From: Fonticula alba
Taxonomy: Eukaryota > Opisthokonta > Rotosphaerida > Fonticulaceae
Direction: 5' to 3'
Assembly: GCF_000388065.1 (NCBI RefSeq)
Contig: NW_009242977.1
Location: forward strand, 617,332 to 647,219
Length of the DNA stretch: 29,888 nt
The notes under the pieces are model-generated. The model was not told the DNA's origin and made no database searches. It worked only from the letters and a program-made list of their open reading frames with translations. Numbering within the stretch: the stretch's first letter is position 1; each line of letters begins with the position of its first letter. Positions 1 to 11,162 of this stretch are shown in pieces. The position numbers and the translations under genes were made by a program.

Positions 1-1900
1 GGGGGGGGGGAGGGGCCGAGGGAGCACACCAGGCAAGAGGTGCCCAGACTGCCGCCAGCCTCCCGGCGGTGTTGCCTGTTTGATAACAGAGCAAGTGATG
101 TGGCGCGCGTTCCGGGGAAGCCGCGGGGCAGGCGGGGGCTCGGTGGTCCGAGCATGACGACCGGCGCTGGCGGAGGCGGCCGCCCGTCGGCGCCCACATC
201 ACAGCGCGCCGCCCGCCAGGCCGCGAGGGGACTGCGAGGCACGGCGAGCGGGAGCCGGCCGGACAAGACGACCGCCCGAGGCCGCCCGGCACGCGCACGC
301 GGCACACCTCCCCCGGCCCTGGCCGAAACAGGCCTGCGCAAGAAGGGCCAGGAGGGGCGGGAGGGGGGGGGGCGACGCGGGCTTTCGTCTGACCGCCCCG
401 GTCGGGGGGGGGGGCGGGGGTGTCGGCCGGCGCAGGGCTCAGCGGCAGCGACGCGGGGCGGCTTCCCCCGGGCGCGGGCCGGGGCGGGTTTCCCGGGCGC
501 GTGCGCGCGCCGGCCCTTCGGCCGGCATTCCCGGGGGACCCTCTTGTGTACTCCGGCGCGGCCGTGATGTGGCCCGGGGGGGGGGGCGGGGGCGCGCGCG
601 GCAAGTCACCTCGCCCTGGCTCGGTCGGGCGCCACATCAGCCGCTCGCGGCCATTGTTGTCGGTCCAGTGGGGAGACCCACACAACGCCATCACGCACAC
701 CGATGGCCTCGTGGGGGGGGGGGGGGGGGGCGGCCTGGCTGAGTGTGCCCGCGCGCGCGTGTGGAAGCGCGTCGATGTATCCGCGCACGGCCCCTTTGGA
801 CTGCCCCGTGCAGCCCCTGCTTCTCTCCACGGCCCGCGCGGCTCTTGCCTCTTGCATTGGGCCCCTCCTCGGCCGTTTTTGCATCTGCAACGGCCGCACA
901 TGCAAGCATGCGTATGCCCGCACGCCCGCCCGCACGCACGCACCGGCACATCATGCACGTACATGCCCCGGTCCGTGCCCGCGCCCCGTAAGGGACGAGG
1001 CGTCCGAGACCCCCGCTCCGGGGGCATCCTGCGGAGCGCGCGAGAGCCCGCCAACCGAGGTGGCATAACAATCCATTGTGTGGCAGCTGTTGTTCCCAGC
1101 GTCCGGCGCCCAGCGTCTCGCCCCCCCCCCCCCCTCCCCCCGGGGCCGAAGTGATGTTGCCGGAGCCGGCCTCCTTCCGCCTTCACCAGCGCGGCCGGCC
1201 GCCAGCCGCCGGGGGCCCAGGGACGTGCATTGTTTATCCCCGGCGCCGTGGCGCCCGACGCCGACGCAGATCGCCCGTCTGCGTCCATCGTGTTCCTTCG
1301 GGTGTGCGCCGCGGGTGCCCCTCCCCCTTCCCCCCCCCCCCCCCCCCTTTGCAGCCTGCTCATGCAGTCAACCGACAGGCCCGGCGTGTGCCCGGAACTC
1401 GCTGCATGCCCCGGTGCCGTGCCTTTCCCTACGGACGTCCGGGTGCGGGCGGGTGGATGAGTGATGTGTGCTCGGGTCGGCGGCATTATTCGCACCCGCG
1501 CCCGCCGCCCGCTTCGCCCTCGGCGGGGGGGGGGGGGGTAAACGGCCCAGGCGGTCGGCCGGGGGTCTTTCCCTGTTCTCCGGCACACCGCCCACGGCGG
1601 TGGCCGAACACGGAGAAGCACCGGCGAGCCGCCGCGCGCGCGCGCGCGAGCGCGGGCGCGAGCCCCGCGGCTCGGTGCGCGGCCCCAGGGCTTGGCGCGC
1701 GGGGCCGGGCCAGGGCCGCGAACGGGCGGGGGCCGCCGGGCAGGGGACGAAACGGACGGGGCTACGGGCGAGCCCGAGAAACGGAACAAGTGAGCCGGCA
1801 AGCGCGCGCGCGGGAGCCGACTCGGCGAGCATTCCAGAGGCCCCGGCCGGGCCGGGGGGCGTCGGCCCGCCCATGCCTGGGTTGAGCATGCCACAATATC
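1..1900. other. Intergenic GC-rich region, no gene recognised
   Basis: Very GC-rich DNA broken by G or C homopolymers, for example 1-11, about 710-730, 1123-1140 and 1334-1347. Open frames on both strands run through it, but they are Arg/Pro/Gly/Ala-rich, overlap one another on both strands and resemble no protein family I know. The absence of stops is expected from base composition, since TAA, TAG and TGA are rare at this GC content. I find no tRNA-like A/B box pair or rRNA. A short exon of an unknown gene could be missed. Confidence 0.6.
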
Positions 1901-1908
1901 TATAAGGG
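1901..1908 (+). promoter_or_regulatory. Candidate TATA element upstream of RAS
   Basis: TATAAGGG preceded by CAATATC forms a short A/T island in otherwise GC-rich DNA, about 700 bases upstream of the RAS start codon. The sequence between it and the ATG is almost pure pyrimidine. The promoter role is inferred from position and from similar islands upstream of the other genes. No transcript start is visible. Confidence 0.35.
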
Positions 1909-1959
1909 GCAGTGTGCCAGGCGCTTCTTCCGGGACGGGTTACTCCAAACACTATCCTT

Positions 1960-2603
1960 TCCGATAGCCATTTTCTCCCCTCCCTTCTCCCCCTCCCTCC
2001 CTCTTTCTCGCCCACACGCCCCCCCCCTCTTCCCGTAAGTCCTGCGCCCTTTCCCCCCTCCCCTCCCCCCCCCTCTCGCTCTTTCCCATCTCCCCCCCCC
2101 ATTGCAAGAGCAGCTCCCTGTGCCCGTGCGACGTGTCCCCCTCCCCCCTCCCGGCGGGAAAGGGGGCCGTATTCGTCTCCCCGCGCGCATCCTTCCCCCG
2201 GGGGGAGGCGAGAGACTCGCCCGGCGCTCGGCTGCGCCCGCCCATGCTCCTCCCATCCTTTCCGTGCGTCCCCTCTCCCCCTCTTTGCCTGCGTGTCCCC
2301 CTCCCCCCTTGCCTGTCCTCTTCCCTCCTCCCCTTGCCTGTCCTCTTCCCTCCTCCCCTTCCTGACGCCCATGACTAACCCCCCTCTTATCTTCTCCCAA
2401 CCCTTCCTCAGGCTCTTCCTCTCTGCATCACCCCCTTCCCCCTGCCTGTGGTGTTTCTCCCCACTGGTTCCCCCCCCCCCTGCTCTCCGCCTCGCCCCTC
2501 GGTTTCTTTCTAACCCGCTCGGTCTCCCTCTTTGCCTCCACTGCGCGCGCGCACACACATGCGTTCCTGAAATGGCAGTCCACCTCCCCCCCTCTCTTCC
2601 ACC
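1960..2603 (+). promoter_or_regulatory. Pyrimidine-rich leader of RAS
   Basis: About 640 bases dominated by C and T on the plus strand, running up to the RAS ATG. It is probably 5' UTR, core promoter or both. It contains a perfect 25-bp tandem duplication (2309-2333 and 2334-2358). A GTAAGT at 2035 and a CCTCAG at 2406-2411 could bound a 5' UTR intron, but the donor does not fit the GTRYGT pattern of the other introns here. Confidence 0.45.
2309..2358. repeat. Perfect 25-bp tandem duplication
   Basis: Two adjacent identical 25-base units (2309-2333, 2334-2358), pyrimidine only apart from one G position per unit pair region, each beginning TTGCCTGTCC and ending CTCCCC. They sit in the leader of RAS. 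Probably a recent slippage or unequal-exchange duplication. No function can be read from the sequence. Confidence 0.85.
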
Positions 2604-3626
2604 ATGTCCAAAAACGCTCCTTTCCTTCGTGAGTACAAGCTCGTCGTCGTCGGCGGTGGTGGTATGTCTTCCCTCTTGCCTGGTGTGCCCTTTCCCTCTC
2701 CCATTCTCACGGACCCACTCACCTTCCGATCTCCCCCTCCGTTCCCCCCTCCCTCTCTGCGCCTGCCCCCAGGTGTCGGCAAGTCCGCCCTGACTATTCA
2801 GTTCATTCAGTCTCACTTCGTTGACGAGTATGACCCCACCATCGAGGGTACGCTGCTTTTCGCTTCGCGCCTCCTCTGTCCTTGGCCTAGGCCTCCGGCG
2901 ATCATCCACTCGCCCGTGTGTCTCGACGCGTCTAACTCTTCCCCCCTCGCCCGCTCTCCTCCCTCGCTGGCTCCTCCACCTCCCCCTCCCTCCCCTGCAG
3001 ACTCGTACCGCAAGCAGTGCGTGATCGACGACGAGGTTGCCCTCCTCGATGTCCTCGATACCGCTGGTCAGGAGGAGTACAGGTACTGTCCCACTTTCCT
3101 TCGCAGGGGCTGGGCGCGCGCACCCGGGAGTGCCCCCCTTCCCATTCTTCCCGGCCCTCCTCCCTCCCCTCCCACCTCCAGCCACTCCCACCTCACCCGG
3201 TGACTGACTCCTCCTCCTCCTGTCCCCCCCGCCTTCGAAACACACGCACACACACACAGCGCCATGCGTGAGCAGTACATGCGCACTGGCGAGGGCTTCC
3301 TCTGCGTCTACGCCATCACCACCCAGTCTTCCTTCGATGAGGTGAACATCTTCCACCAGCAGATCCTCCGTGTCAAGGACAAGGACAACTTCCCCATCAT
3401 TATCGTCGGCAACAAGTGCGACCGGGAGATGGAGCGCAAGATCACCAAGGAGATGGGCAAGGACCTGGCCCGCCAGTTCAACTGCAAGTTCATCGAGGCC
3501 TCCGCCAAGAGCAAGATCAACGTCGACGAGGCCTTCTACGAGCTGGTCCGTGAGATCCGTCGCTACCACAAGGAGTCCCAGCCCCGCAGCAGCCCCGGCA
3601 AGCGCCGCCCCTGCACCCTCTTCTAA
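2604..3626 (+). CDS. RAS: Ras small GTPase, four exons, 193 aa
   Basis: Membrane-bound GTP switch that relays signals to effector kinases or adenylyl cyclase. Exons are 2604-2661, 2773-2847, 3001-3082 and 3260-3626; all introns are GT-AG and the joined frame is open for 193 residues. Visible motifs: P-loop GGGGVGKSA (residues 17-25, unmutated Gly at the Ras G12/G13 positions), switch I with effector segment YDPTIEDSY (39-47), [12 protein letters not shown] (64-75) with the catalytic Gln at 68, NKCD (123-126) and EASAK for guanine binding. A short N-terminal extension ([10 protein letters not shown]) replaces the shorter animal N-terminus, as in fungal and amoebozoan Ras. The C-terminus is basic and ends CTLF, a CAAX prenylation box; Phe at X permits geranylgeranylation or farnesylation. 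The start lies in a good context (CCACCATG). Closer to Ras proper than to Rap or Rheb because of DSYRKQ after the effector loop. The neighbouring genes are functionally unrelated. Confidence 0.96.
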
Positions 3627-3685
3627 GTGGGAGAAATAGGCAACCCCTTCGTCAAAAGAAGACTGGCTTCATCGCTCCTCCCTCC

Positions 3686-3707
3686 GTGTGTGTGTGTGTG
3701 TGTGTGT
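3686..3707 (+). repeat. GT dinucleotide microsatellite in RAS 3' flank
   Basis: About 11 GT units starting 60 bases after the RAS stop codon, followed by a degraded TG-rich stretch to about 3760. Likely within the 3' UTR. TG repeats can bind RNA-binding proteins, but nothing here shows function. Confidence 0.9.
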
Positions 3708-4007
3708 ATGTGTTGGTGCAGGTGTAAGTGTTAGTGTGTGTGTGCTGGCAATGTGTGGATGCGCGCGTACGGGCACGGCGTGCCCCGCCTCCCCGCACCC
3801 CGCACCCCGAGCTGCTGTGCCCCCCCCACCGCCAGCACGGACTGCTCCAGCGACGGCGGGCTCTCCTGTGAAGCCCGGCTCAAAGCCCCCGCCAGGCCCC
3901 TAGGCCCCCCCAGGCCCCTCGGCCCCTCCGCCAGGGACCACCGCGCCGGCGCCACCGCCTCGCCCGCGGTCGACTGGCAGAAGGGCCCCCCCTCGGAGCT
4001 TCCCCCC

Positions 4008-4090
4008 ACCACCGCCGCCATCACCACCACTGCCACCGCCGCCACCACCACCACCGCCGCCACCACCACCACCGCCGCCACCGCCACCCA
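4008..4090. repeat. CCA/CCG trinucleotide repeat
   Basis: About 80 bases of interspersed CCA, CCG and GCCACC units, giving poly-Thr/Ala on one plus frame and poly-Gly on the minus strand. It lies between convergent genes, belongs to no recognisable protein, and is best read as a low-complexity repeat. Confidence 0.8.
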
Positions 4091-4686
4091 AACACACCCC
4101 CCTGTCCTTGGATGATGTGGGGAGGGGGTGCGCGCGCCGGGAGGTGGCGAGAGACCGTAAGGGCAGGGGTGGGTCTCCCCTATACTCAGTTCAAGGCGCC
4201 CTCCCCAATCTCTTTATCTCCCTCTCTGTCCCCCCTCCCTTCCCATCCCCTCCCCTGGTGCTCGGGCGCTCGCGCGTGGGGGACCTGTCCTTCCATCCCA
4301 TCTCCCTCCCTCTTTGGGGAACATCCTCCCCCCCCCCTCCCCGATGTGTCCCCGCGCCTCCTCTTTCCCCCGGGCGGACAGGGGGCCGGACCGCGCGCTG
4401 TCTCTCAGGGCACGGATCGGGGGGGGGGGGGGGGGGGGGCTCCCCCTCCCCCCTCTCGCCGTTTTTCCCCCTCGTTCCTCCCCCCCCCCTTTTATGCGCG
4501 CACGCGCGCACTCCAGCTGTTGCCATATCTTCGCGCTGCACAACACCCCCCACTTCACATCTCTCCCCCTCCCCTCCCCCTACCCCCCTCCCTCTTCTCT
4601 CCGCCACTCGCGTTGCCCTCCCTCCCTCCTCTGTAAATTCCCATGCTTCCGAAATATATGTACAAATACCTACTCTCTCCTCCCCC

Positions 4687-4706
4687 GTGTGTGTGTGTGT
4701 GTGTGT
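4687..4706 (+). repeat. GT dinucleotide microsatellite
   Basis: Ten uninterrupted GT units just after a small A/T-rich patch, about 320 bases beyond the 3' end of the minus-strand unknown gene. Confidence 0.85.
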
Positions 4707-5022
4707 TGTGTCGTCCTGGTCCCGCCTCCCTCGTTCTTCTGCCTGGGGATCTCTCCGTGCGTGGCCAGGGGCGAGCGAGGGGGAAGACTTTTGGGCTTTT
4801 GGATTCGCGGCTCATGGGGCCTCCCCCGCGTGTGTGCAGGGCACGTCCCCCCCCCCCCCCCCCATCAGGATGAGTATGCCATGCATGTTTGGCGACAAAG
4901 GGGCAAGACAAATGGCCGGCCGGTGAGATGGGGTGTATTTCCTTCTCGCAGCCCTTCTCATCCCCGTCAGGACATGAAAGGAAGACATCAAGATGAGCCA
5001 CCGCCCCCTGCACATGCGGCGA

Positions 5023-6364
5023 TCAAATCATCGAGTCCAGCATGCTCTCCAGGTCGTCGAGATCCTGGGGCTTCACCGGGGCACCGATCGACCGGCCCAG
5101 AGCAAGGGCCTCCTCGGGGCTGGCCTGGCTGCTGGAGGCGGCCGGTGATGCCGGGGACACGGTCGCCGGAACTTGCGTCGGGTTGACGGGCTCCGCCGCG
5201 GGGGAGGGCGCCGGGCCCGTGGCGGCCGGCGTGTCGGCCGATGTCAAGCAGCCCGGCGTCTGTGGAGGGAGGCGAGCCAAGGCCGGACAGGAGGTGAGCA
5301 CCAGGCCGGCGGAGGGCACATGCGACAATCGCCCGAGCATCAACGCACCAGGAGACACACCGGCAGAGCGTCCGGGATGTGGGAGGGGCAAAGAGAATCC
5401 ACGGCCAAGGTGGAGGGATCCTGGGCCGAGCTCGAGGCAGCCTCCTGTGGCTGCAGGGGGCAGGAGATGGGCCGCCAGTGCGGGATGCATGTATGTCAGG
5501 CACCGGAAGAAGCAGAAAGCAGGGGCCAGGCAGGGGAGCAGGCAGATGACTGGGGCGCCCCTCCAAGCGGAGGATGCATCGTATGTCGGCTGGCCGTGGG
5601 GCGGCCGGCGGGAGGGACGCACCGCCAGTGCAGGAGCCTCAATCGGCGGGAGGGCCGGGTGCAGGGCGAGCGAGCCCATGGCAGTCAGCAGGGCGGGCGG
5701 GAGCTTGGGCGGCACGCGCGTGAAGGAATCCTTCGCCGGGGCCGGCGCAGGGGCTGCCTGCTCGGCGTGGACTCGCTGCGAGATGTCGTCCAGCAGCCCC
5801 AGGCAGGCGTCCACCGAGGAGTCTGGCCGAAGGACAAGACCTGGCCGGAGGGCCTCCAGCAGGAGAGTGTCGGCCTTCAGCCTATCCAGCACTTGGGGGT
5901 AGGTGTTGGGCACGCCATCTGGCGGGGAGGAGGCGACCGGCAGGGGCAGTGGGTCTTGCGTCAGCGCGCGAGGGCGGGGCAAAGGCAAAGGGCGCTGGCC
6001 CGAGGGGGAGGGAGGGAGAGAGAGAGGGAGAGAGAGACGCACCGTATGCGGCGAGGCCGGGCTGGTCAGGCTCCGCGAGGGCGGTGAAGACCTCCTGCAA
6101 GGAGGCAGTGCGGTTGTCGGGGCCAGAGGCAGTTGGGCTGGCAGCCGCGCCCTTCGCCGCCGAGGGCTTGCCACCACTCGAGGGCTTCTTGTCATGGCGC
6201 CGACGCCCGTGGAGGCTTGACCGGTAGCGCGAGGCACTGCGAGGGCAAAGGGACATGGGCAGTCAGTGGGCCGCCACAACAGCAGCGGCAGCATCAAAGC
6301 AGCAACAGGAGCGGGGCGCGGCGGAGGAGGCGTACTTGGCCTGCTTGAACGAGAGATCGGACAT
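5023..6364 (-). CDS. Unrecognised protein with acidic C-terminal tail, four exons, 251 aa
   Basis: I do not recognise this protein. Proposed exons (minus strand): 6364-6336, 6236-6043, 5918-5623 and 5259-5023. Phases agree at all three junctions, donors are GTACGC, GTGCGT and GTGCGT, and CTGAC branch sites lie in introns 1 and 2. The model starts MSDLSFKQAN, then a basic patch (about 13-27, RYRSSLHGRRRHDKK), a Ser/Ala/Pro linker, a likely helical part with regularly spaced leucines (about 55-125), an Ala/Pro/Ser-rich stretch, and the tail DLDDLESMLDSMI. From memory the tail resembles that of the apoptosis inhibitor Aven (ELEDWLDSMI), but the rest does not clearly match. Intron 3 (5622-5260) is 363 bases, in phase and without stops, so retaining it would give 372 aa with a hydrophobic insert. 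A later in-frame ATG at 6256 is an alternative start. Existence is likely; exon 1 and intron 3 are less certain. Confidence 0.6.
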
Positions 6365-6482
6365 CGCGCGGGGCCGGGGATTGAGGGAGGCGCGAGGGCG
6401 ATCTGCCGGCGGGGGGGGGTGGAGGATTGTCGGCGAGGGTGTGCGCTCGTCGCGCGTGGATGTGCGCGGTTGTCGTGCGGGC

Positions 6483-6503
6483 GGGGGGGGGGGGGGGGGG
6501 GGG

Positions 6504-6546
<43 letters not shown>

Positions 6547-6554
6547 GGGGGGGG
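6483..6554. repeat. G24-(AG)15-G18 homopurine mirror repeat
   Basis: 72 bases of pure purine: a run of 24 G (6483-6506), 15 AG units (6507-6536), then 18 further G (6537-6554). It reads nearly the same in both directions on one strand, the configuration that favours intramolecular triplex (H-DNA); the G runs could also form quadruplexes. It lies about 120-190 bases upstream of the proposed start of the minus-strand unknown gene. Exact homopolymer lengths may be affected by sequencing error. Confidence 0.9.
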
Positions 6555-6715
6555 TGGCGGGGCGTTCCGGAACGTCGGATGGCGGCCGGGGGGGGGGGGG
6601 GGGGAATGGGGCGCGCGATCAGCACAGGAAGAGGCTGCAGGGTGGAGCCCAGGCGTGTTGACACTCTCGGGAGCGGGATTTCTATGTGGAAAAGGGCCCA
6701 CTAGATGGGTAATTC

Positions 6716-6763
6716 GTGATATTGGCTGTGATATTGGCTGTGATATTCGGTGTGATATCGGAA
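6716..6763. repeat. Four 12-bp tandem repeats, GTGATATTGGCT
   Basis: Units at 6716-6727 and 6728-6739 are identical (GTGATATTGGCT). The third (6740-6751, GTGATATTCGGT) and fourth (6752-6763, GTGATATCGGAA) drift. The block is strikingly A/T-rich for this window and runs into a palindrome. It may be a regulatory array in the divergent promoter region, but this is inference. Confidence 0.85.
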
Positions 6764-6773
6764 TTGCAATTCC
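6760..6773. promoter_or_regulatory. 14-bp perfect palindrome GGAATTGCAATTCC
   Basis: GGAATTGCAATTCC equals its own reverse complement and overlaps the end of the 12-bp repeat array. Such dyads are typical of sites bound by homodimeric transcription factors. The binding protein is unknown, and chance cannot be excluded from one copy. Confidence 0.4.
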
Positions 6774-6895
6774 ACCTCCGCGGAACCCTAGTCTCGCCGT
6801 CTGTGTCTCCCTCGGCAGAGCCTTCTAGAGCAACTCCGCGCGGGGGGGGGGGCGTGTAATCCACCGGCGCCTTTGGGTCTGCGCCTTTTTTCCAT

Positions 6896-6904
6896 CTTTT
6901 ATTA
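6896..6904 (-). promoter_or_regulatory. Candidate TATA-like element for the minus-strand unknown gene
   Basis: Minus strand reads TAATAAAAG, followed by a short A-rich stretch, about 530 bases upstream of the proposed ATG at 6364. It contains AATAAA, but no minus-strand gene ends just before it, so a promoter reading is favoured over a poly(A) signal. Confidence 0.3.
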
Positions 6905-8058
6905 TCCCCGCCTCCCCCCTGGGGGGGGGGGGGGGGCGCTGTTGCTCCGAAACCCGGTGCCCAAGGCCCCTTTCGCTGGGAGGTGTTTCCCTCCCCGGCC
7001 CCGGTGCCTGGCGACGGGCCGCCACCACCATCCTAGAACGAGTGTGTGACGGTCCGCCGGAGTGCGGTCTTCACCCCCCCCGCCCCCCCCCCCCCCCCCG
7101 AAAACCCGGGTGGCAGACTCGAATCAGTTGGTCGCTCGTCCCTGGCCCCACTTGTGCAGGCCGGCCAACCCTAGGGATTTAGGTTCCTCCGGATGTGCAT
7201 ACCATTTCCCATTTTTCAAATGCCCAGCCTTGTTGGCGCAAGACCGTGCACAGGGGCCGGGAGTGCCGGGGGGCGAGGGAGAAGAGAGAGGCGCTGGCGG
7301 CCGAGGCGAAGCTGGGGGCCCGGGGTGGAGGGCCTTCCCGGCTGGCGGCCCAGGTTGAGGGCAAGGGGGGTCCTGCATCATCTGGTCCTGTGCGGCGGGC
7401 GGGAGGCGGGTTGGGCCGTGTGCGGGTCAATGCGCACACCTCCTGGGCTGATGGAGGTTGCACAGGCAGGTCTTTTTCCTCAGCGCGACCGGCTCGCTGC
7501 CGGCCCCTCGCGCCAGGAGCAGCATGCCCGCCTGCGCTTGGGCCCACTAGGCGAGTTCCCGGGTCCCACACACGCACACGTTCTGCTCCGCTGGCGGGGG
7601 ATGTGGGCGCCGGGGGCGGCGCGTCCGCCCGGGGGGGGGGGGGCGGGGCCCGCTTGCATGTGGATGTGGGATACCCGGCGCCCCACACAGCTGGCCTTGC
7701 GTTGTTAAACCCCTGGCCGATGTGGGCCCGGCATCCGTGGCGCGAGGCGGGGCAGACGCCCGCCGGCAGCCACACACACCCACACCGCGGGGGGCCGGGG
7801 GGCCCGTGCCTGCGTTAGACGCGCTGACGCAAATCGCGGCCCGCGGCCGGCAGCGCGGCCCGCGCTGGGGAAGCGTTGGCTGGCCGGCCGCCGGGGCGAG
7901 GCGGCGGCGGCGGCGGCGCGAGCAAATGGTCCGCCTCGCCCCACTTGGGCTGATGGAGAGCCAGGGCGCGCGCGAGTGGGGGGCTGTTTTCCTGCCCCCC
8001 CCCCCCCCCCCCCCCCCCCCGCCCGGCTGGCCTGGCCCCCGGAGCCGGCGGGCGAGAC

Positions 8059-8070
8059 ATAAAATAAAAT
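8059..8070 (+). promoter_or_regulatory. Candidate TATA-like element for ATP synthase beta gene
   Basis: ATAAAATAAAAT is an isolated A/T run in GC-rich DNA about 780 bases upstream of the start codon at 8847. It also includes AATAAA, but no plus-strand gene ends upstream of it. A nearer undetected promoter (8640-8800) is equally possible. Confidence 0.3.
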
Positions 8071-8846
8071 GGCCGCCAGCCGCCCATGCATGGGGAGGTG
8101 CCGGCGGCCGCTGGCCGGATCGCGGTGATTATGTAACCCCCCCCCCCCCCCCCGGCTCGGGGACCTGACCCTATTTCCTGGGTGACCGGTGCCCAGTCCG
8201 CGAGAGACGGCCCAACACGAGTGTCGCCCGGCCCGGGGCAGAAAAGGGCAGACGGAAGTCACTGGACGGGCCGGCGGCGGGGCAGGGCAGAGCACGAGAG
8301 CGGGGGCGAGCGTGGCCGCGAGCCAGACCCACGCCAGTGTCAAGTACACCGGGGCACCGGCGCGGCGGTTATGCCGTGCAGCGAGAGGGGCCGTGGCCGC
8401 GGCGGCGGTGGTAGAGACACAGCCGCCAGGGGGGGGGGGGGAGGTGACGCGCGCCAGCTGCCCGTCTGGCGCTCCTAGAGGGGGCGGCAGCACCCCAACC
8501 CCCCTGTGGGGCCAGCGGACACGTTCGGTGCGCGGCTTGCGCTGGCCAGCCGCGGGGGTCTCGACACACCGGGGGCAGGGGGTGTGTATGTGTGTGTGTG
8601 TGTGTGTGGGGGCGCGCGCCGGGTGTGGGGGGCGAGGCGGCGCAGGGCGACGGCGTCCCTCTTGCACTTTTGGTGCCTCGCGTCTCTCCGCCCCGTTCTC
8701 GCCGTCTGACTCTCTCCCTCGGGCCGGCGGCTGAAGGGTGACCATTCCGGCGCCTCCCTCCCCAGGCCCCGGCCACAGCCCTTTTTTGTTCCGTTTCGTC
8801 TGCTTTCGCCGTCCGATTTTCGCGCTCAACAAAGGACTCCGACAAG

Positions 8847-11162
<2,316 letters not shown>

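Larger units (their letters stand above)
3627..5022. other. Convergent intergenic region between RAS and unknown gene
   Basis: Holds the 3' flanks of two convergent genes. Contents: a GT microsatellite, a CCA/CCG repeat, poly-G near 4419-4439, a second GT tract and a small A/T-rich patch (about 4633-4675, with AAATATATGTACAAATAC). No protein or RNA gene recognised. No AATAAA was seen close behind the RAS stop codon, so the poly(A) signal must be non-canonical or elsewhere. Confidence 0.6.
6365..8846. other. Divergent intergenic region between unknown gene and ATP synthase beta gene
   Basis: About 2.5 kb that should hold two promoters facing apart. It contains a G/AG/G mirror repeat, 12-bp tandem repeats, a 14-bp palindrome, two A/T-rich promoter candidates and several poly-C or poly-G runs (about 7083-7100, 7628-7642, 7997-8021, 8138-8153, 8429-8441). 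No coding region recognised: the frames present are low-complexity and resemble no family. Confidence 0.6.

Noticed and set aside
2035-2411. Possible 5' UTR intron of RAS (GTAAGT to CCTCAG)
   Set aside because: The donor has A at +4, unlike all 16 supported introns, and there is no coding constraint to test it. Left as a possibility only.
1368-3569. 733-codon minus-strand open frame
   Set aside because: Antisense to RAS and its pyrimidine leader, low complexity (Gly/Arg/Glu), no family match.
7108-7140. GATTCGAGTC (minus strand) resembling a T loop
   Set aside because: Neighbouring bases do not form the 5-bp T stem.
8063-8068. AATAAA as a poly(A) signal
   Set aside because: No plus-strand gene ends upstream of it within the window, so a promoter element is more likely.
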